From Mesostigma viride (taxonomy: Eukaryota; Streptophyta; Mesostigmatophyceae; Mesostigmatales; Mesostigmataceae): a DNA stretch of 20,000 nt. The stretch lies in contig RPFO01002165.1 in the NCBI GenBank assembly GCA_009746045.1, positions 1 to 20,000 on the forward strand, in the 5' to 3' direction. How positions within the stretch are numbered: position 1 is the stretch's first letter; each line of letters starts with the position of its first letter. The notes under the pieces are model-generated. The model made no database searches. It was given only the letters and a program-made list of their open reading frames with translations, and was not told the origin of the DNA. The translations under genes were made by a program, and so were the position numbers. Below, one piece after another: positions 9,200 through 16,706 of the stretch.

Positions 9200-9990
9200 T
9201 AATGTGTATATGCGAAAAGAGGCATAATATGCTTGTATATAGTGCTAGCAAATGTCACTACCTTTACCTATGCCTGACCTTACAAGTTGAGGATGGTCTA
9301 ATGTAGTGGCAAACAGGTTATTTACAACAATTCACAGTTTTCTGACATAGTTTGAGGCAACTATACTTACCAAAATGCTTGAAAAAGGCAAAAAATGCAC
9401 CATTTATGCTAGCAAACGTCACTATTTTGAGATCAAACTGGGCCCAAACTTGGCCCATGGTCTAATCTAGTGGTGTGTAGGTTGCTTCCAACATTTCATA
9501 GCTTTCTGACATAGTTTGATATTGTTTAGTAGCTTACACTGAGCAAAATGCTTGAAAATGGCAAAAAATGCACCATTTATGCTAGCAAACGTCACTATTT
9601 TGACGTCAGACTGAGCCCAAACTTGGCCCATGGTCTAATCTAGTGGTGTTTAGGTTGCTTCCAATATTTCATAGCTTTATGACGTAGTTTGATATTGTTT
9701 AGTAGCTTACACTTAGCAAAATGCTTGAAAATGGCAAAAAATGCAGTATTTATGCTAGCAAACGTCACTATTTTGAGTTCAGATTGACCCCAAACTTTGT
9801 GCATGGTCTATTCTAGTGGTAATTAGGTTGCTTGCAAATATCCATGATGGTTTGACGTGATTTAGTACTGTTTCCTATTTATTACTATTTAATTTAATTT
9901 AAAATGACAAAAATGTACCTTTATTGCTAGCAAATGTCACCAAGATGACGTCCGATCGATACCAAACTTTGTACGAGATCTATTTTGGTT
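9200..9990. repeat. Tandem array, about five ~172-bp units
   Basis: The anchor word GCTAGCAAA(C/T)GTCAC recurs at 9244, 9408, 9581, 9754 and 9926, spacing 164, 173, 173 and 172. The inner units share long near-identical blocks (AATGCTTGAAAATGGCAAAA, CATGGTCTA.TCTAGTGGT, AGGTTGCTT); the outer two are more diverged. No open frame crosses it. It sits directly inside the right end of the large element. Confidence 0.9.
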
Positions 9991-10054
9991 GCAAACATCA
10001 TGCATGACAATTTTCAGCATAAAAAGACAAACTTCGGTACGAAGTACATTTTGC

Positions 10055-10086
10055 GTGCTGGAGTACATTCTTAATGGCTGGTAGGG
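10055..10086 (-). repeat. Right terminal inverted repeat of the large element
   Basis: Reverse complement of the left end at 30 of 32 positions, followed directly by ACG. Just inside lies ACTTCGGTACGAAGT, a short stem-loop (6-bp stem), overlapping AAGTACATTTTG at 10042-10053. Confidence 0.65.
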
Positions 10087-10174
10087 ACGGAAGGGTCGTG
10101 TGAGAAATCAATGAAGCCATGGACTGATGCAAAAAAACTTATGTAGAAATATATTAAGGTACTTATTAAACTCG

Positions 10175-10180
10175 TTTATT
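10175..10180 (-). terminator. Polyadenylation signal AATAAA at the stop codon
   Basis: On the minus strand CAATAAACG occurs at the end of the open frame, and the TAA stop (10178-10176) lies within AATAAA. A T-rich stretch follows. This places the transcript 3' end about 20-60 bases from the end of the neighbouring transposon. Confidence 0.5.
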
Positions 10181-11054
10181 GAAAATGAAATTTACCGGCC
10201 GAATGTACCGTTGGAGCGTGGAAGGGCATCCTTGGTCGATCGAAGATATCCGTCAATGCGGTCAACGGTGCGGTCGATGTCCCTGGCGGCACCTCAACAT
10301 CGACCACCTCAGTCGGGCGCATCAATCCGGCAAACGCCGGCCCTCCACCTGAGACTGTCGGCGGACCCTCCACGTTACGAGCCTCCAATACCATCTTCTG
10401 CAGTGGGGTGCTCGCAACAAAATCCGTGTCAGCCGACGGGTCCGGATCGTCATCCTCATTCAGCAGTATCGTGTCCGGGCATTGCTCCATCCCCGTCGAG
10501 CGGGGGGGCAAAGTCATCACAACCGTCCTTCCTGACGACGGTACGGGATCGTCACCCAGACCCAAAGAAACCGAGGCGAGGGCGGGGGTCCCCTCAACCG
10601 GGGGTCCCCATGAATCCTGACGAGGCCTCATTCCCATCTGTCGGACACGACCGCCTCCCGTAAATCGGGAACGCCCGCCGGCGCTACCAGTAACAGGCCG
10701 CGAGCCTGCTTCCTGCTGGCGATCCCCATCCTCATCACAGATACGCCCGCCGGCGTTACCAGTAACACGCTGCGAGCCTCCTTCCTGCTGGCGATCCCCC
10801 TCCTCATCACAGATACGCCCGCCGGCGTTTCCAGTAACAGGCCGCGAGCCTCCTTCCTGCTGGCGATCCCCCTCCTCATCACAGATACGCCCGCCGGCGT
10901 TTCCAGTAACAGGCCGCGAGCCTCCCTCCCGCTGGCGATCCCCCTCCTCGTCACAGATACGCCCGCCGGCGTTTCCAACGACAGGCCTCGAGTCTCCTTC
11001 ACCAGCACGCTGGCGCTTACCTCCCCCCCTGTTGTCTTCATCCCCCCCATTGTC
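10176..11054 (-). CDS. C-terminal coding segment with 24-residue repeats (in-frame with the upstream exon)
   Basis: The frame is open for 292 codons from just after two TGA codons (11060-11055) to TAA at 10176. It begins DNGGDEDNRGGGKRQRAGEG, then carries five copies of a 24-residue repeat (core ICDEEGDRQQEGGSRP), then an acidic, Pro-rich end (LLNEDDDPDPSADTDF ... GKFHFQ). It lies in the same frame as the preceding exon, which stops at TGA 11075-11073. It therefore looks like that protein's continuation, separated by three TGAs in 20 bases. A short intron, a pair of frameshifts in the G-runs, or real stops are all possible. It has no ATG near its start. Function is not recognised. Confidence 0.5.
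   Translation of the reverse strand, partial: DNGGDEDNRGGGKRQRAGEGDSRPVVGNAGGRICDEEGDRQREGGSRPVTGNAGGRICDEEGDRQQEGGSRPVTGNAGGRICDEEGDRQQEGGSQRVTGNAGGRICDEDGDRQQEAGSRPVTGSAGGRSRFTGGGRVRQMGMRPRQDSWGPPVEGTPALASVSLGLGDDPVPSSGRTVVMTLPPRSTGMEQCPDTILLNEDDDPDPSADTDFVASTPLQKMVLEARNVEGPPTVSGGGPAFAGLMRPTEVVDVEVPPGTSTAPLTALTDIFDRPRMPFHAPTVHSAGKFHFQ
10671..11021 (-). repeat. Five tandem 72-bp units (24 codons each)
   Basis: Units begin at 10671, 10743, 10815, 10887 and 10959, each starting ACGCCCGCCGGCG on the + strand. The period is exactly 72 bp throughout, so the reading frame is preserved. The two outer units are the most diverged. A constant multiple-of-three period supports coding use. Confidence 0.9.
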
Positions 11055-11072
11055 TCATCACGCAAGCCTCCA

Positions 11073-12737
11073 TCACCCCGACTGCGCTTTTTCCCTCCCC
11101 TTCCATCTCCTCCCCGTCCCTCTCCCCCTCCCCCCTCCTCCCTTCTCCCCATCCCCATCCCCTTTCTCCCCCTCCGCCTGCCCCTCACCCATCCCGGGCG
11201 GGTGCCCCTCAGCAATATCCTCCTCCTCGTCCTCCTCGTCCTCCTCGTCCTCCTCGTCCTCCTCGTCCTCCTCGTCCTCCTCGTCCTCCTCGTCCTCCTC
11301 GTCCTCCTCCTCCTCCTCATCCTCCTCCTCCTCCTCCCCCTCCTCCTCCCCCTCTTCCTCCTCCCCCTCTTCCCCCTTCTCCGAACCATCATCCTTATCA
11401 GACGAAGAATCGTCGTCGGAAAAGTATTTGAGGCCTTCCCACCCATCTTCAACAAGCCAATATTTGATAAGGCGGACCAGGCGCTTCCACCGGCGGATAT
11501 GGGCGGGCTCCCCGAACACCAGCAGAACTCTGCAGGGTCCCCTAAAAAGGGCGTTGGTCATCTTGTCAACCACATCCCACACGACCGGGCTCAAATGCGA
11601 GGAGGGTTTGGGAATGTTGCTCTCCTCCGGAATGCAGTCTGCGTCCCACTTGCGCAGGTTCCTCCACTTCTCGTTGCTGTCAGCTGCCAGGTCCAGCACA
11701 GCAAACGCCTGGTCCTCCAGCGACCGAGGAATTTTGTAATTCCCCGTGCACAACTCGTCCACCACCTTCGTCACCACCAGATCCTTTCTTTTTTCGTTTT
11801 CCTTCCATGTCATTGTCCTGTATGCGATCCAGTCGGATCCCATCCTCACCCCCTTCCAATCGCTGTAGGCTTCCAACCTTTCCTTCCACCCCTTCTTGGC
11901 CTTGGTAGTCCCCTCCTCCGCCGCCTCCTCGACCTCCTTCTCGACCTCCGCCGCCGCCTCCTGTGGCACACCCAGCAGATGTTTGGTCTTCACCCCCAAA
12001 TCGTCATACAAATGACGGGGGTGGGAAGCGAGCAGCCCTCTCGGGAACTTCCAGTCCTTCTGGTCGACCACTTTCCTTTTAGCCGGCGGAAGGTCCCTCA
12101 GCGTGAGAATGATCGCCCTCATGGCCGTGACGACCACCCGCCAAAAGTCTCTGGTCAGGCGGCAGTCGGCGATGAACTTGTCGAGGTCCGTGGCGAAGGT
12201 GCCCTTCAGCTTCACGCCAAACACGTGCTCCCTCACCAATACGGGGTTGAAGGTCCCGTCTAGTTGTCTGCAGGAGCCAATCAGGGCGGGGTTCTCCAGG
12301 AACTTGATGTGGGCGAATTGCACGGCCGCCTCTTTCAAATTCTTGGCGACTTCCATTATTTTTATCAGGTTGCTGGGAGGGGCCTCACCGGACATGATCG
12401 GCGCTTGGATCAGGCTGTCGAAGTACTGGAAACTCGCAAGTTCCCGATGCGCGGTGAAAATGGACAGTTCGTGCGCCTTGTCTTTAGGGCGCGCGTCAAG
12501 GAAGTCTTGCCGAGCCGCGATATCCTCGGCGATCGCCGGCTTGCCGTCGACAACGGGCTTCAAAGGGTCCTCACACCAGAACAGCCAGCGCTGCATGAAG
12601 TTCTTCTGGTCCGGCCCCCACTTGTCCGTCTCTTCAGCCCCCCCTGCCTTGTCGCCGGCGCCGTCCCCTTCTGCCTTGGCTTGCTCTCCTTTCTGCCAAA
12701 AGGGCTTCACAATCGCCCAGATCTTGCCGTACAGAGG
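11073..12737 (-). CDS. Large exon, unknown protein with long Asp/Glu tract
   Basis: Open from the right-hand copy of the CCTCTG target duplication through TAC GGC AAG to TGA 11075-11073 (about 550 codons). The first ~430 residues are ordinary, mostly helical sequence with many Trp (KNFMQRWLFWCEDPL, DWKGVRMGSDWIAYRTMTW, LVRLIKYWLVEDGWEGL), plus a Glu/Lys-rich helix (AAAEVEKEVEEAAEEG). Then comes a tract of about 60 Glu/Asp, largely from GAC GAG GAG repeats, and a Gly/Arg/Lys-rich end. It continues exon 13322-13501, from which it is split by a MITE. I do not recognise the family. A nuclear or chromatin-associated role would fit the acidic tract, but this is inference. Confidence 0.8.
   Translation of the reverse strand, partial: PLYGKIWAIVKPFWQKGEQAKAEGDGAGDKAGGAEETDKWGPDQKNFMQRWLFWCEDPLKPVVDGKPAIAEDIAARQDFLDARPKDKAHELSIFTAHRELASFQYFDSLIQAPIMSGEAPPSNLIKIMEVAKNLKEAAVQFAHIKFLENPALIGSCRQLDGTFNPVLVREHVFGVKLKGTFATDLDKFIADCRLTRDFWRVVVTAMRAIILTLRDLPPAKRKVVDQKDWKFPRGLLASHPRHLYDDLGVKTKHLLGVPQEAAAEVEKEVEEAAEEGTTKAKKGWKERLEAYSDWKGVRMGSDWIAYRTMTWKENEKRKDLVVTKVVDELCTGNYKIPRSLEDQAFAVLDLAADSNEKWRNLRKWDADCIPEESNIPKPSSHLSPVVWDVVDKMTNALFRGPCRVLLVFGEPAHIRRWKRLVRLIKYWLVEDGWEGLKYFSDDDSSSDKDDGSEKGEEGEEEEGEEEGEEEEEDEEEEEDEEDEEDEEDEEDEEDEEDEEDEEDEEEDIAEGHPPGMGEGQAEGEKGDGDGEKGGGGRGRGTGRRWKGREKAQSG
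11218..11395 (-). repeat. GACGAGGAG/GAGGAG coding microsatellite
   Basis: The + strand shows (TCCTCCTCG)n from about 11218 to 11308, then TCC/CTC-rich sequence. In the exon frame this gives Asp-Glu-Glu repeats. The other two minus frames give Arg- or Thr-Arg-rich strings and the + strand gives Ser or Leu runs, all artefacts. Confidence 0.9.
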
Positions 12738-13321
12738 GGTGGTCCCACGCGGAATGGGGTAGATTTTTGCAAGAAAAAAACGCTAGTTTCAATCGTCCGA
12801 AAACCGGACATTGCGCCGAAATTCTTGCCGAAAAATTTGCAGCCGAGCGAATTTTCCGCCGGCCGGAAGGGGTCTCTCTGCAGCTAGACCCTTCGCAAAT
12901 CGTGCGAAATCGCGCAAAATTTGCTGAAATTTACCAAAACCAGGCCAAAAAAGTGTAAAATCATGCGAAATCTTGAAAATTCCGCTGAAATTGACCAAAA
13001 ACCGACCAAAAAAGTGTGAATTCATGCAAAAAAGTTCGATTGTAAAAAAATTACGACAAGTAAAAAATGCGTGAATTCATGCGAAAATTTTCAAAGGGTC
13101 TCTCTGCAGCTAGACCCTTCGTGTAAAATTATGCGAAATCCTGTGAAATCGTGCGAAATTGTGTGAAGTTGTGCGAAAATCGTGCGAAAATCACGCGAAA
13201 TTGTGCAAAATTTTGCGGGCGTTCTCAAATCGCCAGAAAAAATTTCGAAACAAAAAGTCGAAAACAGCGTTTTTTTCTTGCAAAATGCGCGAAAAACTAC
13301 CCCATTCGGCGTGGGACCACC
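12738..13321. mobile_element. 584-bp MITE-like element inserted in an exon
   Basis: The ends are inverted repeats: GGTGGTCCCACGC(G/C)GAATGGG and onward match over 25 bp with one difference. After a 9-base indel the match resumes as TTTTGCAAGAAAAAAACGCT. CAGAGG flanks both sides (12732-12737 and 13322-13327), a 6-bp target duplication. The interior is AT-rich, with many GTGCGAAA(A)TC words and two direct copies of a hairpin-forming block (GGGTCT...AGACCC). It has no coding capacity; open frames crossing its ends are run-on from the host exon. This is a non-autonomous DNA transposon, superfamily not assigned. Confidence 0.88.
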
Positions 13322-13501
13322 CAGAGGAGTTGGGAGAGACACGCCCTTCCCTCTCTTGACGGGTCCATATGCCTGGTAGGCCCGGTGCACATCCCCCAGC
13401 GCTGAGCCCCACGTTGCCTTGGCTTGGGCTGTGTCCTCGGCGTTCATGGCGTTCCCGAGCTGCCTGACAACTTCGATCATCTTGCCGACTTGTTCGGAAA
13501 C
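13322..13501 (-). CDS. Exon upstream of the MITE, helical segment
   Basis: The acceptor GGCGATGCAG precedes GTT TCC GAA; 60 codons follow in phase 0, ending ...GVSLPTPL at the CCTCTG target duplication. Conceptually removing the 584-bp element and one duplication copy joins it directly to TAC GGC AAG (YGKIWAIVKPFWQKGEQ), with no frame change. With the element present, the frame runs into it and stops at 13093-13091. The sequence (QVGKMIEVVRQLGNAMNAED) is predicted helical. It belongs to the same gene as the large exon at 11073-12737. Function unknown. Confidence 0.75.
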
Positions 13502-13559
13502 CTGCATCGCCGTAGGGCAACAACGCGCAGAGACACATCGATAGTCCTCCCAAATAAGC

Positions 13560-13757
13560 ACAACTCAACTGAGAACAAGAATACGACTGACAGAAACGCC
13601 GGCGGTCGCATCTTGACCAAAATATGGCATACTAAGGTGGAACATGAAAACCCCTTATAGAAACGCCGGCGGTCGCATCTTGACCGAACTAATGGCATAC
13701 TGAAATTAACACAAGAAAACCACTTATAGAAACGCCGGCGGTCGCAACCTGGATTAC
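13560..13757 (-). repeat. Intron with three ~67-bp tandem units and the intronic GC element
   Basis: The donor is AAG|GTAATC at 13757. The intron holds three copies of the GAAACGCCGGCGGTCGCA element (from 13593, about 13660 and about 13728), spaced about 67 bp, with shared flanks (AGTATGCCAT, TTGGTCAAGATGCGACC in sense). The first copy begins only eight bases from the donor. Confidence 0.8.
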
Positions 13758-14945
13758 CTTCTGTTCACGGATCTGCCACCAGGTCGGCAGGATGGTGTCA
13801 CCCTTGAGCATCTGCACGTCCACCCCCCCGAATTTCTTCCAATCCATTGCCCACTCCTCCAGCTTCTCCGCGGCCATGGTCTTCGTGACCTCCTGCTCCT
13901 TCCCTCCCCGCGCAACGACCCTTAGCTTTTCCGCCTTCATGAAACCGTTCAGCATTGCCTTGTACCACAGAGATCTTTGGTCCACCGTCATATTTGGGGC
14001 GACCAGTTCGAATTTCACCGATTTGATGAGTGTGGTAAAGTGGTTCCCGTCTAGCACGAGAAAGCCGCAAATGGCTGGCGGCAACAATGGCTTCTTCTCG
14101 AGTGGAGCCATCTCCCAGGCGGACTTGCACAAACTGTCCAACAGCGCGGCCTTTCTCGTGTCCACGGGCTTCAGATCGTCCAGCGTGTTGCCCGGTCCTG
14201 TCAGAACCCTGGTGGAAGCAGCTTCGGCCATCTCCTTGGCCGAGCTAGTTCGCAGGTAGATATCAATCTCTTTGTCAGTCATTGCGCGAGCGTAGCCAGC
14301 CTTCATTGTCCGTAACCCCCCCATCTCCCCGAAAAGTTGCGCGACCTGACGCTGGGTGTTCTCGTTTTTCATCCACTCATGAAAAGTGTTGGGGAACCGG
14401 TCAGCCAAAAACTGGAACGAGTACCGCCACACAGGAATCACCAGCTTGTCGTGGCCGTAGTCGGACTCCGAATTGGCAAAAATGGTGGCGTTCTGCTCGG
14501 CTCTTGACAGATGCAAGTCTCGTGCGAGGAGCTTCTGAGGCCCCACGAACAGGTTCCTTGTCCACACCCGATTTCGATGCACCAAGGCTTTGGACATCTC
14601 ATCGAGGTCCCGAGGCTGAACGGCAAGCTCCTGCCGCAACCGTTTGCCCTTCGCGATCTCATCGTTCACATCCAGGATGTCATCATCATCCTGCGACACC
14701 GGGGACTTCTCCCATTTCTCAAGCAGAGACACGGGAGCATCCGCAACCTCCACCTCCTTTCCTTTCCCCTTTCCCTTCAGCGCCTTCCCCTTGTAGGTCG
14801 CAAGTGCTTCGGAGAGTCCCTTCTGGTGTTCGTCGACGGCAGCAGTCCACGTACTAGCTATTTCCATGTTCTCGCGGCGCGGGTGCTGGTCGAGCCTGAT
14901 TGAGAACATGATGGCCGCGTGGGTCGCCCTCTCGGCCTGCACGTA
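13758..14945 (-). CDS. 396-codon exon with a ParB-like DGNH motif
   Basis: The acceptor CACTGCAG precedes TAC GTG CAG and the donor is CAGAAG|GTAATC; both ends are phase 0. The order is: a helical start (YVQAERATHAAIMFSIRLDQ), a Lys/Gly-rich stretch (KGKALKGKGKGKEVEV), an acidic patch (SQDDDDILDVNDE), then a long ordinary region. Around residues 270-310, AALLDSLCKSAWEMAP...GFLVLDGNHFTTLIKS resembles the helix-strand-DGNH-helix core of ParB/sulfiredoxin-like folds. The match is by pattern only, and Phe-Thr-Thr follows DGNH where many families have Arg. Near the end are KLEEWAMDWKKFGG and PTWWQIREQK. The gene family is otherwise unknown. Confidence 0.8.
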
Positions 14946-15689
14946 CTGCAGTGATGCGAAAAAATCAGGAAAGCATAACCAAAAGGAATAAAGTAAATGT
15001 CGATTGAGAAACGCCGGCCGTCGCAACCTACATGAAACCTGAACCTCAATATCAAAGCCCCCCTCACAACAGAAGTACACTTGGCTCATTTCCCTCAACC
15101 GTGATGCGAAAAAATCAGGAAAGCATAACCGAAAGGAATAAAGTAAATGTCACACTTGAGAAACGCCGGCCGTCGCAACCTAGATGAAACCTAAACCTCA
15201 AGATCAAAGCCCCCCTCACAACAGAGGTACACTTGGCTCATTCCCCTTAACAATGATAGGAAAAAATCAGGAAAGCATAACCAAAAGGAATAAAGTAAAT
15301 GTCACACTTGAGAAACGCCGGCCGTCGCAACCTACATGAAACCTGGATCTCAAGAAGCCCCCTCACAACAGAGGTACACTTACCTCATTCCCCTTAACAA
15401 TGATAGGAAAAAATCAGGAATTAAGCATAACCAAAAGGAATAAAGTAAATGTCACACTTGAGAAACGCCGGCCGTCGCAACCTAGATGAAACCTAAACCT
15501 CAAGATCAAAGCCCCCCTCACAACAGAGGTACACTTGGCTCATTTCCCTCAACCATGCAAAATCAGGAAAGGAAGTAAGTGTTAGTCAAAAGGAAGTAAG
15601 TGTCACACTTAAGAAACGCCGGCCGTCGCAACCTACATGAAACGTGGACCTCAAGAACAAAGCCCCCCTCACAACAGAGGTAGACTTAC
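14946..15689 (-). repeat. Intron built of five ~151-bp tandem units
   Basis: The intron runs from GAG|GTAAGT to TACTGCAG. Almost all of it is five units with landmarks GTGATGCGAAAAAATCAGGAA (and variants) near 14952, 15103, 15254, 15405 and 15556. Each unit carries one GAAACGCCGGCCGTCGCAAC element and a copy of the exon end GGGAATGAG plus donor-like sequence. One extra copy keeps an intact GTAAGT (donor at 15383); in the others GT is changed to CC. Confidence 0.9.
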
Positions 15690-16196
15690 CTCATTCCCCT
15701 CAACCGCTGCTGCTTCAGCCGCTTTCTTCGACCCCTTCGCGATCTTCGGAGACTTGTCCCGGCGGGCATCGTGTTCCTTCAACATCTTGATCAGAGTCTT
15801 GGCGTCCGCCATCGTCACCGTCTTCAGTTTACACTTCCTCTCCTTCCCTTTGCCCTCGAACAGGTTCTCCTGCATCCACTTTATCAAGGCCTTGGCGCTC
15901 GGGATCTCCTCAGGCTGTGTGGCTCCATCGGGCGCGCACGCATTCTTCACGATCAACTCAGCGACTTGATGGAGAGTCATCATCTGGTTCCGTACCTCAG
16001 GTGGGGCTGTTTCCGTTCTCAACTCGGCCACAACCCGCTTTGCTAACGTCCTCAGTTTATAAGCTTCCGCTTGCTCCTTAAAGCGTGTCATTTTCGCAGT
16101 ATCGCCGTCGCTTCCACCCGCGCCCTCTGACACAGGCTCACGGACAGCGATAGCCCCCTCTCCCTGGAGATTTGCCCCACCCTGACGACCGGCTTC
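15690..16196 (-). CDS. 169-codon exon, charged helical region
   Basis: The acceptor TTCTTGCAG precedes GAA GCC GGT and the donor is AATGAG|GTAAGT; phase 0 at both ends. It starts Gly-rich (EAGRQGGANLQGEGA), then reads helical and charged (MTRFKEQAEAYKLRTLAKRV, QMMTLHQVAELIVKNACAPD, AKALIKWMQENLFEGKGKER) and ends Lys/Ala-rich (KIAKGSKKAAEAAAVEGNE). No family recognised; it could be part of a nucleic-acid-associated protein. Confidence 0.78.
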
Positions 16197-16320
16197 CTGC
16201 AAGAACATTATCAACGGAAGATTTTTAATGTAAGAAAAGTGTAGAGAAACGCCGGCCGTCGTAACTCTGTCAATTGAGGACGAACCTAAACTTTCAATTT
16301 GTAAGTCAACGGTAACTTAC

Positions 16321-16401
16321 CCTTCCCCCCTCTGCAGTGGAACCACCGTAAGATCCACTTCCCCTCCTGTCACCGCCCTCTTGCTGCTCGAACGGACTTC
16401 C
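16321..16401 (-). CDS. Small Gly/Ser-rich exon (27 codons)
   Basis: The acceptor TTTTTACAG and donor GGAAGG|GTAAGTTACC are both strong and the exon is exactly 81 bases in phase 0. It encodes GSPFEQQEGGDRRGSGSYGG and six further residues, a flexible linker. The downstream intron carries one GC element (16245-16266). Confidence 0.65.
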
Positions 16402-16528
16402 CTGTAAAAATAGCAAACGCGATTGTCCATTCACAAGAAAAAAATTACTACAAAAATAAACAAGGATATACGCACGCAAACCTTTTCAATACAAGTAAAC
16501 CGGAGAGGAATCTGACGCACTCATGTAC

Positions 16529-16585
16529 CTGGGTGCTTCCCGCCATTGAGCGGGCTTCTCTTGCACCCACATCCTCTTGCCGGCC
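16529..16585 (-). CDS. Micro-exon (19 codons)
   Basis: The acceptor GTTCGCAG precedes GGC CGG CAA and the donor is ACCCAG|GTACAT; 57 bases, phase 0. It encodes GRQEDVGAREARSMAGSTQ. Neither flanking intron contains the GC element. The reading frame agrees with both neighbouring exons, which is the main support. Confidence 0.55.
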
Positions 16586-16706
16586 CTGCGAACATTTCAA
16601 CGGAAAGTAAAAATCCGCTTAGTTGTCGGAAATGACATGTCTGGCGAATATTGCAAAAAAATGCTTATTGTATTTCACGACATCAATTAAATGGGCAGAG
16701 ACTTAC

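Larger units (their letters stand above)
1610..10086. mobile_element. Putative ~8.5-kb DNA transposon with 32-bp terminal inverted repeats
   Basis: The two ends are reverse complements over 32 bp with two mismatches. Both start CCCT(G/A)CCAGCC from the outside and continue into TTAAGAATGTACTCCAGCAC. The three bases immediately outside are ACG on both sides (1607-1609 and 10087-10089), compatible with a 3-bp target-site duplication. AAGTACATTTTG lies just inside each end in the same orientation, and related GTACATTT motifs recur in the internal palindrome, as expected for subterminal transposase-binding repeats. Cargo includes a decayed transposase-like frame and a large open gene. The superfamily is not assigned: 3-bp duplications occur in PIF/Harbinger and CACTA elements, but these ends are not CACTA. 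A nested set of older insertions is also possible. Confidence 0.6.

Noticed and set aside
10628-11455. 275-residue minus-strand frame rich in Arg and Thr
   Set aside because: It is the off-frame reading of the GACGAGGAG tract and 72-bp repeat. The frame giving Asp/Glu and the 24-residue repeat continues into convincing protein on both sides.
11202-12887. Plus-strand frames of 353, 219 and 207 residues opposite the large minus-strand exon
   Set aside because: They are antisense shadows of a GC-rich exon with Leu or Ser runs from the acidic microsatellite, and lack splice or start context.
12767-13025. Short frames inside the MITE
   Set aside because: They consist of repeated GTGCGAAA words, and the element has no codon character or transposase motifs.
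13593-13750. Repeats with ~67-bp spacing as a CRISPR array
   Set aside because: The spaced segments are homologous to each other, not unique spacers. They lie between splice sites, and the window is eukaryotic.
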